Assembly: GCA_019155185.1 (NCBI GenBank)
Contig: CM032808.1
Span: 6,996,716 to 7,060,715 of the forward strand
DNA length: 64,000 bases
Source: Beaufortia kweichowensis
Lineage: Eukaryota; Chordata; Actinopteri; Cypriniformes; Gastromyzontidae
Direction: 5' to 3'
Shown: positions 39,280-57,386 of the stretch, piece after piece
Layout: every line of letters begins with the position of its first letter
Position numbering within the stretch: the first letter of the stretch is position 1
Notes under the pieces: generated by a model
The model's input: the letters and a program-made list of their open reading frames with translations, nothing else
The model's database searches: none
What the model was told of the DNA's origin: nothing
Position numbers and translations under genes: made by a program

Positions 39280-42200
39280 CATACTGACAAGAATGAGACT
39301 TTATTGGATTTATGTGGAGTTTATAACACTAAGATAAAGGGCAGTTTACACATACAATTACAAACAAACATGTGATGTGTATGAGCAACATGATTACCTG
39401 TACAATATTTCATACATGGTTGGTTTGTGTACTCAGTGCATAGGCAATCACACACAGAGCAACTGTTGCACAGCACAATAGTATCTGAACAGGCTTGAAA
39501 CGGAGTAAGGCTGCTTTCTTAAAGACTGAAAATATATCGAGTTTGCATTATGAGAACGTAAAAACCCTCTGGGGAGAGAATGGTTTCAAATGGAGCGTCC
39601 AAAGGGCCCCTGCTGCAGGTCTAGCTGGACGATTTAGTGCACAGTACCACCCCATCCATCCGCATGCATGACGTTATGCTCTACAACAGGTTTTAAAGCA
39701 AGCACTTTTTTTCTTTAATTGTAAACGAGAGGCACTTCGTGGCAACCACAGGCATCATAACAACATATTGCACGAATCAGCTAAGAAAGTGTGACGTGAC
39801 ACACACACTGGCACCTATGAAGACTTGTATTGAAGAATTTATTTTTTATGCTGCCTGTGAGTTGCACGCGCCCGTGCCACAAGGATGCTTGTTAAGGTAC
39901 TGCGGCTAAATTGTCTAAATCTAAATAAAGCGGGGGTGTGTCTCGAGGATGAATTTGATTTGGTTACGTGATGCCCTCAGGTAGAGGCATGTGTTACAAG
40001 CACTAAATAACCGAAGAAGTCAGCGTAGGTTTGGAGGACAATAGGATAACGAGATACCTGCAGAGGGCCTGAATGAATACTTTCATAAATAAATGCATTA
40101 TTTATTTTTTTCTATTTTATGGTTTCTTTAAAAAAAACACATTTCGATAATAACACATTATATTCTATGTCGATGCACAGCAACAAAATTAATGGACACC
40201 TATTCCTCCTCTGCACTTTCGTATGTCTGATTGCTGCAAGCATTTCCATAGTAAAACAGAACTGACAAACTAAAAAACTAAAATAAAAACACTGTGGACC
40301 ATTGACTGAAACCCTGCAAAAACCTGTAACAGTGCACATGTCTAGTACAATATGTCGCTCTCGAATAGCTTTAAATAAGTCAGTGCTTGGGCAGAATGGT
40401 AGGTATCGAAATAGAAGAGCAAGCATTGTCAACTTCAAGTAAAGCAAGAATACCTCCCGTAGGCCCCGCCTCCACTAAAAACGAAAGAGTAAAAAAATTA
40501 AGCTTAATTTTGGCAGGTTTTCAGTAATCTGAAATGTAAACAAAAAGAATCCTAAAAAAGGTTACTTTGTTTCCTGGATTGGTTAGTGTACAATCACATG
40601 AAGGAAGGCCGAGTTTGCTCCTCGTATCTGAGACACGTATTCTTTCTGCGAGGAAGGCGAGATGCGTGTTGGGCTGGTGATATTTGGTGATGAAGCTTGA
40701 ATGTTAACAGTACAGAAAAAGGCAGCTTACTCACTACCCATAGTGAAGATTCTTGCCTAAGTGACTGAGAAGTTTTTTGTCTTTTTGTGTGTTTTTCATC
40801 TGACTTCATCAGCCAGATGTGCTTAAGATTTGGCATGCTTTAAAAAAAAGATACATTTAAATATTCTCATATATAGGGCTTTAATATTTCTGAAGCAAGC
40901 ACAGGACTTTCTGTAAAATCTGTAGCTGCACTATGTTCGATCCAAACGGAACGAGGCCCGTTTACGAAGAGGTAAAATTAAAAACACGTGAACTATAGCT
41001 AGTCAGGAACATCGAGTTGTTGGAGACTATTGGTTACGCACGTCGCACCTAACAGTTACGAACCGCACCGCGTTTAAATGCACCATGAGATTTGCTCCGA
41101 AATGACTACACATTACGACTCTGCAGCTTGTAAGCACCATTGCTGGATGCACGAATGATCCAGATTTCGTTAGATCATGCACAATAAGGCTACAAAGAGC
41201 CAAAGCTCTGATGTCCGACACAGCAACGTTTGTAAATGCTGTAGAACAAAATCAAAACTTGCATTCAAGGTTGATACATTCAGAAGGACTTCTTTGCATT
41301 CACATGCAATACGCAAAATGCTGTAATCCATCAAACCAGTTTGCGTGACCTAACTAGATTCGGTAGCGAAGCCCTAGCGCAAGTTTGATTCATATTCCAC
41401 AACATGTTAAAGAACAGTCTTGTGACAAAGCTATTGTGAGCTCAGATCACGAACCGTTACGAGCTGAAAACAAAAGAAGATCATCCCGTGACAGCGGATT
41501 TAAACAAGTGCCAGTTGAAAAAGGGGAACTTGTGAATTGTAAAACAAAGTGCCATTAAGGGACTGTTTACAGATTAAAATCTCATCTGGATGGCAATGAC
41601 TTCCTTCACAAAAACAATCACATTTTAAATGACTTTTAGAAACCTTTTTTAGAAAAACATTGTATAGCATTTATTTGACAATATGGATTCCAATAACATG
41701 CACACCTTCTTCGATGAGCTATATAGTGTTAACATAGCAACACTGGTCTACCTGTTGTTTGTGTATATTTGCATTAAAAAGAAAGGAAAAGGATAATACA
41801 TGGTGGTGTTATTTGCCATGATGTTGTCTCGCACAGAAGAATCATTACCACCGCTGCTGCTGTAGTAATAAGGATGAATCCAGATTTTTTTAAAATGGAG
41901 TTTCCACCGAACCCAAATGACACATGCCGGCGTTCCAACAGCATAAGAGATTCACAGTTGGTAGGACAGGAGGGAATTAGATAAGGACAGACATGAGGGT
42001 TGAAATTAAATCACTGGCCTTGGTTTCAACAGGTGACGGAGCAGCAAATTTAGATCTCCACTGAACTTCTCCCATAAACCATCTCCCATCCTGAATGGGT
42101 TTCCTTTTTTACGGCGTGAAAATGTATTTACATAACAGCTACTGACACTTATCCACGGAACAGTGTTGATACTTCATGGAGAAGGGTAAACGAACAGAAA

Positions 42201-42346
42201 AAGAAATTGGTCAGCATTTTTGTCCCTAAAACCGGTGGCGCGTGTCCTACTTCTGTTTGGAAAAATGTACTTGCGTTCAGTTTATATTCAAGTTTTCTCC
42301 TTTATACAACTCTATTACGTATGCTTTTTCTTCCCATAAAAATATT
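39280..42346 (-). other. pten: Probable pten 3'UTR
   Basis: Unique, repeat-free sequence downstream of the pten stop. A minus-strand AATAAA (plus 39300-39305) lies about 3.05 kb past the stop, close to the length I recall for the main human PTEN 3'UTR. It carries minus-strand matches to several microRNA seeds reported for PTEN: GTGCAATA (39766-39773, miR-25/92), TACTTGAA (40434-40441, miR-26), TGGTGCT (41133-41139, miR-29) and GCACTTT (41546-41552, miR-17). The extent is inferred. Confidence 0.5.
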
Positions 42347-50879
<8,533 letters not shown>

Positions 50880-51540
50880 GGCTGTGACAGGAGTCTTTAA
50901 CGTATTTAGTGTGAGAGAAAATATTGTCGCTTTATGAGCGATCAGTCGTTTCTTTATGCTCTGCTCGTTTCGCAGTCCCTCGCTAGCTCACCTGCTAACT
51001 AGAACGGAGTCTGCTGTGACTCTCTCATCAAGGGCCTCGTTCCAAACCACCACAGGCCCGGCTTCCAAAATGCCCTCCTCAGCTCAGACGAGCCCTGAGT
51101 AAAAAAACAAGTAACTCCCCTCGTAGCGAACTGCGGTATCTCTAACGCACGGCAAGTCTCTGGTCTCACCGTGGCCGCCGTGATGAAACGGAAAGGCGGA
51201 GAGATTATCCTCTCCGGGCGCCTGCACGTCAAGAAGGGATGTCAGAGCCCCGCTCGCGCTCAGTCTGTGAGACTCTCCGACTAGCTGCTAGCTTCAGCGG
51301 CTAGCGCGCTAGCTCGTTTACACATCCTTAAAAACATAAAAGCCATCGACAATTTAACCATCCGCGATGCACAGGTTCCGACACGAGAAGAAGGTGACAG
51401 CCTCCACCAGGAAATTAAAAACTCGATATTTAAATGCCGCGTAGAAGCAATTCGGTACGCTGCTCAGCCAGGTCCACTTCCTCCGCTTCCCCTCTCCCCT
51501 GTTAAACTCTCAAACTTCCATCATGGCTTCCCATTGAAAA
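50880..51540 (-). promoter_or_regulatory. pten: pten 5'UTR and promoter region
   Basis: CpG- and GC-richer than the flanks, consistent with a CpG-island promoter. Contains clustered GCTAGC/AGCGCGCTAGC words near 51280-51315. The transcription start cannot be placed from the sequence. No upstream coding exon seen. Confidence 0.5.
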
Positions 51541-52640
51541 AAGGTGACGTTCGGATGACGTATTCTTCCGCTGTTGCAAATAGTGCCATAAATTGACTAT
51601 TTTGTGAACATTCCCAAGAATTTAGGACTTTGTTGTCTTTAGTAAATGAATAGAAACATTTAAAATGCTCATGCTGTGTTGTCATGACTTTAAAGTAACA
51701 GCTGTATTAACTTTTTCATATTTGTTACGGCAAGCGAACGAACATGAACAGAGCACAGACGGACTACTTTTTGTTCCAGGGTCACGTGTCTGAAGAAATG
51801 AGGGAAGTTTCCAATATTTTATATCAGATTTCAGGCAATGTAGATATTACGTAATTCTAGGTTGTTTTTAGAGTCAATGTTGTTGGTTTTCCACAACTAG
51901 ACGAGAGCGTGATAACCGTTAACGTGCATTTTATGCAGCATTAATGAAATAATGGAGAAGCAGCTCCTCACCAATGTGTCTCGACTATCCTGCAGTAGAA
52001 GGCAGGAAATTGCTGAAATGCTTACACAAGCAGAAAAGTTACTGCATGCAGAAAGTACATCATGTAGCAATTATAAATTAACAAATACAAATAATTGCGA
52101 GTGATATATTTTAAACAACAGACTATTTATCATGGTTATAAGAAGGAAGAGTAAAGAACAAAGTGAGCTCTTTATCCTTAGCTCATATGTGCATTTTGCC
52201 CCCAAGGGCGGAACGGAGGCAGAAATTTCTAGCCTCTTTTTAGACGGTAAATCTTTATTTTATAGCGCCATCTGCCAGAAAAATCTGAAATACACACAAA
52301 CATTTGAGCTCCATTTTTTGACGTATTACCGTAAACATTTAAACAACAGTGTAGTGTTCCATGCAAAGCCTTTTTTAACACAATGAAAATTTCAAATAGC
52401 AAGACAAAAAACAAATAGAAATGTAGCTCAAAGCAACGATCGTTTCCAATCATTTATGCCAGTTGCCTGTAGTTCTGACTTTTTTTGTGGTACCACATTT
52501 ACAGTATACACAGTAAAATAAAGTAGTAAAATCAGTACATTTGAGAGAAGTTATGTCCTTCCATTTGTGCCACTTATGTATGTAACATAAAATGACAATT
52601 GATGTAATATTTTGGCAAATCGTTATTCGTCGTTTATTTT
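51541..52640. other. Divergent pten-atad1 intergenic spacer
   Basis: AT-rich, with no recognisable gene. In mammals the small KLLN gene sits at this point. No open frame here has comparable length or similarity (the longest is 84 codons and featureless). Confidence 0.6.
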
Positions 52641-52647
52641 ACGTTGC

Positions 52648-52670
52648 ACTTCCGGTCCAGTAGAGGGCAG
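52648..52670. promoter_or_regulatory. atad1: ETS/GABPA-like site and CTCF core match at the atad1 promoter
   Basis: ACTTCCGGT (52648-52656) is an ETS-family site, typical of housekeeping promoters. The adjoining CCAGTAGAGGGCAG (52657-52670) fits the CTCF core CCASYAGRKGGCAS at every position. Motif matches only. Confidence 0.55.
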
Positions 52671-52720
52671 CCGTGCGCAGAGTGCGACTCTTTACGGGTG
52701 ACGAGAAAGAAACTGCGGAG
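52660..52720 (+). other. atad1: atad1 non-coding first exon (5'UTR), approximate start
   Basis: GAAACTGCGGAG is followed by a consensus GTGAGT donor at 52721. The coding exon's acceptor (TCTATAG) ends at 53237, so a 5'UTR intron of about 517 bp is implied. The 5' end is a guess from the promoter motifs. Confidence 0.55.
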
Positions 52721-53251
52721 GTGAGTGTGTCATGCAGGTTTAGTCGCTGGTGAATGAGGCAGCCTTTTAAACGAAAGTACATTTTTACACATCATTGCCA
52801 AGACTCCAGAGTTTCAACACCTTTTGTAAGTATCCTGTTTTATAAAGAGTTTCACTTTGGCTGTTTTCCTTGAGATAATGGATATACACGTAGAAGGTCA
52901 CAGCTAAAAAAGCAACCTGCCAGTTTAGTAACATCAGCGCTCTCCAGTGAAAATGAAAGCAAACTACGCCGGCTCTTCATTTGCATAATAAATTAAGAGA
53001 AATTTCAGCGAGGAGACCGAAAATTAAAGCTAACAGTAGCTGTCAGGATAGTGTAACCGGCCAGCTAAGCAGTAAGTTTAGTTGCCGAGTGTGAAGTAAT
53101 GGTGTAATGTGCTGCTTCAGCTGAATCTGCCATTACTCTGATGTCTCCTCTTGTTTCCGATCTTTCATTGTAACAGCCTTAGACTTCACAATAACAACTA
53201 TTTTAATAATGTTACTCTTGTTGTTGTCCTTCTATAGGTGAATGAGAGAGG

Positions 53252-53425
53252 ATGGTTTTAAAAGAGATCCCAGCTGACAATATCACCCGCCCTTTGGGCA
53301 GGAATGAGGTCATAGGTTTACTCTTCCGCCTTACAATATTTGGTGCAGTCACCTATTTTACAATAAAGTGGATGGTTGATGCTATTGATCCAACAAGAAA
53401 ACAGAAAGTTGAGGCACAAAAGCAG
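53252..53425 (+). CDS. atad1: atad1 coding exon 1 (residues 1-58)
   Basis: MVLKEIPADNITRPLGRNEV and the membrane helix, ending KVEAQKQ; the exon itself begins at 53238 and the donor is GTATGT. Confidence 0.96.
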
Positions 53426-55660
53426 GTATGTTATACAGTTTAGAAAGACAAACATCAATGCACTTTTATTTTTAGTTATATGTTATATATAGTTATATGT
53501 ATTAGTACCAGTGTAAGGTTTCGACACAGTGGACAAAAATGTTTGTCATGATCTTAAAAATCTTTTAATCTAAATGTGTGTCTACTTCTGTAGATAAAAA
53601 TCAAATTGTGCCAACATATTTATTTCTTTAATTAGAAATTCAGTGCTGTTTAAAAAGGTTTCAGGCTGAGACCTCAAGAAGCTGGATGATAAAATGTCAA
53701 GAGTATGATTTTACGAATTTGAGACAAAGGGTGACTACTTTTAAAGATGCTAAATTATAACATAGTGTTCATTTATTCTGTATGCTTTTATTCAAAGCAT
53801 AATTTCCACAGTTGCATGTGTGTTATTTCATGGTTTTGATGAGTTTACTCTATTCTAAAATCTACTTTTCAAACAGTGGAAGTAAGTCTTTCCAAACACT
53901 TGAACAGTAGTCGTACTGTTTTTGAAGCCAAAAAATGTTGGTTATTTTTGAAGTTTTACAAAACATAGCATCCAATAATACTGGAACTTAAAAGTCTAAA
54001 ACCAAGTTTTGTTGCTCTCTCACAGGCAGAGAAACTCATGCGACAGATCGGAGTGCAGAATGTCAAGCTGTCTGAATATGAGATGAGCATTGCAGCTCAC
54101 CTTGTTGATCCCTTGACTATGCAAGTGAGTTCATTAGCTTGGTGTTCTTTACCAATAGTTACTTATAATTAACCAATCTTTATGTGAAAGTTACATAAAT
54201 GATTAATGTGTACCCACAGATTACATGGCGTGACATTGCTGGCTTGGATGAAGTCATAACTGAACTGAAAGACACAGTTATACTTCCAGTCCAGAAGAGG
54301 CATTTGTTCGAAGGATCTAGACTTCTTCAGCCACCCAAAGGTAGGGTAAGGAGTGGACATGTTTTCATAAACTGTCAATCGTCTTCACTGCATACATTTA
54401 ATTGTGAGGTGGACTGCTTTTTATCTTCTCAGGAGTGTTGCTGTATGGGCCTCCAGGATGTGGGAAAACTCTTATAGCCAAAGCTACTGCTAAAGAGGCT
54501 GGATTCCGTTTTATTAACCTACAGCCTTCCACCCTCACTGACAAATGGTATGGAGAGTCCCAGAAACTGGCTGCAGCTGTTTTCACTCTTGCCATCAAAC
54601 TACAGCCTTCTATTATCTTCATTGATGAGATTGGTAAATGCATGTTTTGGTTTTTATGCTTTGCAGCTCTATATCTGTTCACTTTGGCCAATTGTTTGGC
54701 AGTTTTAAGTAACTTGTATTTTACATCTTAGATTCCTTTTTGAGAAGTCGTTCAAGTTCAGATCACGAGGCCACAGCCATGATGAAGGCTCAGTTCATGA
54801 GCTTATGGGATGGACTGGACACTGACTTTAACTGCCAGGTAGAATGAAACTATTTTTCATCTTTACTAGCTTTGATCAGTAATCAAAGATCCAATTCAGG
54901 TTTCTCACAACTTGTAGACAATAATTGAGTATTATGGTTGCTTTTCCAACAAAGGTCATAATAATGGGAGCCACCAATCGCCCACAAGATCTTGATTCTG
55001 CTATACTCAGAAGGATGCCAACACGATTTCACATCAATCAACCAGTAAGATTTATTTGATATTAACCTCAGTTCATTATAGAACCATTTAACTAGTGTTT
55101 CTAATACATGATCACTTCCTGTTTGTTTATTTAGAGTATGAAGCAAAGAAAAGCTATATTAAAACTAATCTTGGAAAATGAGAATGTAAGTATTTTTAAA
55201 TTGTACTTGCATTGCATGAACCACCAGTTTAATGGAAGTTGCAGATGCTTAAACAGTCACTTTTTATCATATGAAGGTGGACTCTGTGGACCTCAATGAA
55301 ATTGCAAAAGAGACTGAGGGGTTTTCAGGAAGTGACCTCAGGGAGACGTGCAGAGATGCCGCACTGCTTTGTGTGCGTGACTATGTACACAACAACGAAG
55401 AAAGGTGAGTAAGAACAATAACTGATTTTTGTTTCACTAAATAGTTTTTTGGCACAAACAAAGAGGATATTATCCAGCTGTTGGGACTAAATTTAAACAT
55501 TACTACAGTTTTCACTTGTTAATCTGCCTCTATCCTGTATGACAGCGCAGAGGAAATCCGTCCTATCAACCAAGATGACTTGCAGATGGCAATCCTAAAG
55601 ATGAAGAAATCTAAATCCGCAGGAGTGCAAAATGCATTAATGCATGTACCACTGGACTGA
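53252..55660 (+). CDS. atad1: ATAD1 (Msp1/Thorase-type AAA ATPase), complete, nine coding exons, 361 aa
   Basis: Membrane-anchored AAA+ ATPase of the outer mitochondrial and peroxisomal membranes that extracts mislocalised tail-anchored proteins. In vertebrates it also affects AMPA-receptor turnover. Exons: 53252-53425, 54026-54124, 54220-54340, 54433-54633, 54732-54838, 54955-55044, 55135-55185, 55277-55404 and 55546-55660; all GT/AG, frame closed. One N-terminal membrane helix (about residues 26-45, FRLTIFGAVTYFTIKW), then the AAA core: Walker A GPPGCGKT (137-144), pore-loop region with KWYGES (169-174), Walker B IIFIDEID (192-199, Asp196 and Glu197), sensor region MGATNRPQD, and RRMPTRF carrying the likely arginine fingers. 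The length equals the human protein as I recall it; the N-terminus is about four residues longer and the C-terminus shorter. The Met at 53252 opens an exon after a 5'UTR intron. Which teleost paralogue (a or b) is unknown. Confidence 0.97.
53426..54025. other. atad1 intron carrying a MITE
   Basis: A 600-bp intron, about two thirds of which is the Tc1-like MITE at 53503-53919. Confidence 0.8.
53503..53919 (+). mobile_element. Tc1/mariner-like MITE, copy 5 (intronic)
   Basis: Starts TAGTACCAGTGTAAGGTTTC and contains GAGACAAAGGGTGACTACTT and TTATTTCATGGTTTTGATGA; about 80 bp shorter than the other copies. Same orientation as copies 2 and 3, in the atad1 sense direction. Confidence 0.72.
54026..54124 (+). 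CDS. atad1: atad1 coding exon 2 (residues 59-91)
   Basis: AEKLMRQIGVQNVKLSEYEM to PLTMQ; 99 bp, phase 0 at both ends; donor GTGAGT. Confidence 0.96.
54220..54340 (+). CDS. atad1: atad1 coding exon 3 (residues 92-131)
   Basis: ITWRDIAGLDEVITELKDTV to LLQPPK plus one base; donor GTAGGG, weaker than the others. Confidence 0.95.
54433..54633 (+). CDS. atad1: atad1 coding exon 4 (residues 132-198, Walker A and most of Walker B)
   Basis: Contains GPPGCGKT and SIIFIDEI; the exon border splits the Asp codon right after the Walker B glutamate. Confidence 0.97.
54732..54838 (+). CDS. atad1: atad1 coding exon 5 (residues 199-234)
   Basis: DSFLRSRSSSDHEATAMMKA to DTDFNCQ; donor GTAGAA. Confidence 0.95.
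54955..55044 (+). CDS. atad1: atad1 coding exon 6 (residues 235-264)
   Basis: VIIMGATNRPQDLDSAILRR and MPTRFHINQP; holds sensor 1 and the likely arginine fingers. Confidence 0.96.
55135..55185 (+). CDS. atad1: atad1 coding exon 7 (residues 265-281)
   Basis: A 51-bp exon, SMKQRKAILKLILENEN, matching the family in position; donor GTAAGT. Confidence 0.94.
55277..55404 (+). CDS. atad1: atad1 coding exon 8 (residues 282-323)
   Basis: VDSVDLNEIAKETEGFSGSD to VRDYVHNNEE plus two bases; the GFSGSDL motif is the AAA lid-domain sensor 2 region. Confidence 0.95.
55546..55660 (+). CDS. atad1: atad1 coding exon 9 (residues 324-361 and stop)
   Basis: EEIRPINQDDLQMAILKMKK to HVPLD, TGA at 55658-55660. 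Confidence 0.95.
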
Positions 55661-56210
55661 ATGTGCTGCTACTGTTTTAAGAGTAACAAGAACTTAGACC
55701 TAGTTTTTTTTTTTGTGGCACATCTTGACTTTGTTTTGCAAAGGAGGGAACTCAGGATCTGTAAATGGTAGAATTGATTTTTTTGCTGTTTCTCTGATCA
55801 TCTCTTTGCACTGTCATTCCCCTGCTCTGTTTTTTTTGTCATCCAGTCATTGTGTCTATCTGAATGTGTCTTTTCATTTGTTTCGGTAGTGTGGTTTGTT
55901 TGTTTGCTCCATAAATCATCATCCCGTGAGAGGTTCATGAAGATGGGCAAGAGTACAGTTAAATTTTCCAGTTATCATGTTTCATGTTAAAGAGAAACTC
56001 ATTAATATGATTTTAACTCAAAAAGTTAAGCAGAAGCTCTTACAAGAACATTTAGAGAGTAAATGATTTGAGGTTTGTTTACAGATACATTTTGCATTAG
56101 AACAGAGGTGACGTGATGGTGTATTGTGTAAATATTTATTTGCAAAACATTAAATATGGTTGCACTAAAATATTCAATATGTTTTAATAAACTGCAATGT
56201 ATTTTGTAAG
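55661..56210 (+). other. atad1: atad1 3'UTR with likely poly(A) signal
   Basis: A canonical AATAAA at 56186-56191 follows the stop by about 530 bp; a second AATAAA near 56564 could give a longer form. End point inferred. Confidence 0.55.
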
Positions 56211-57244
56211 CCTTTATGTTTTGGATTTTGGCCAGTGTCAAGCCACTGCTGTTGGTCAGATATTATTTCTGGGGTTTGAGGGTTCTGAATTTACTACATG
56301 TTTGCCATAGTCTGCAACTGGTCTTTTCAGTTGAAAAGTTTATGTCAAGAGTCAGAATATATATTGTAACTGGACAATGTTTTGTTTACATTGTACAAGT
56401 ATTGAATGGTCACAGGTTTGTCTTAATGGATTTTATTGGAATTACTGTCGAATGCACATTTCACCAAATATTGTATGAAACAACAAAGTTTGTACAAAAG
56501 TTACAATTAATTAAATACATTTTCTGTATGCCAACATATTTAGATTGGACTGTTAAGACAGGCAATAAATACAACACTTGTTCCTTCACGTGGGATTTGT
56601 CATGTGCTCGACACAAATCTTCTTCACATTCATACTTTACTCTTTACAGTAAATTGTTCATTTGGGAATGTTCACAAATATAACACCAATGCCAAATTTA
56701 CATTACATATGCATATGGATGTACAGCTATTGTGTGTAAATGTGTCATACATTTTACTGTGGTCATTATCTTGCAGTACATAAGAAAATTCATATAAAAT
56801 TTTTATATAATTAGGTAAAAACACAGCCACAAATTAAATACTGACAAGATGAATGAACACTATTGATCGAAAGGCTTTAGCTGAGGTAGCAAAATATTGG
56901 TCTTGTTACATTAAGGCATCCTTAAGACTGCTTGACTGGATGCTGAAGTCTGTAATACATCTGAGACAGCAAAAGCTGTTTAATCCTAATGTGAATAGGA
57001 CTTTTGATCCACGAGGGGATACTGGAAATAATATCATATCATACACTAGTAAGCATTTTTCAAGAGATAAATATAGATAGCATTTATCTAAAAACGTGTA
57101 GTACATGAGTCTAATAAAGGTTTTTATACTGCCTCATTAAACAGTCTTGCAGGTTTGTAGTATATCTATAAACCTATTTCTTTAAATCCCTAAGAAACCG
57201 ATGACATAGATCTTTACTGTAATTTACAGGCCAGTGGCTACTCT
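56211..57244. other. Convergent atad1-papss2 interval, including the papss2 3'UTR
   Basis: About 1 kb between the two 3' ends. A minus-strand ATTAAA (plus 56979-56984) or the AATAAA at plus 56432-56437 could end papss2 transcripts. A 155-codon open frame at 56216-56683 is AT-rich and featureless, probably chance in 3'UTR sequence. Confidence 0.5.
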
Positions 57245-57386
57245 TCACTGATCCTTTTTTAGAGAGCTGTAATACTCAGCAAGGACTTTCCATGCTTTAA
57301 GAGCCATAAAACCATCTGGTGGGTTTTCCCCACTGCGGGCGAGACTTCGCATCTTGGTCCCAGAGATGAACTCAAATTCATCGTGT
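57245..57386 (-). CDS. papss2: papss2 coding exon 12 (residues 568-614 and stop)
   Basis: RHDEFEFISGTKMRSLARSG to YYSSLKKDQ, TGA at 57245-57247. The family-typical GENPPDGFM is present. Confidence 0.95.

Noticed and set aside
56216..56683. 155-codon open frame just after atad1
   Set aside because: Lies at the end of the atad1 3'UTR region, has no recognisable motif and is of AT-rich composition; most likely chance.
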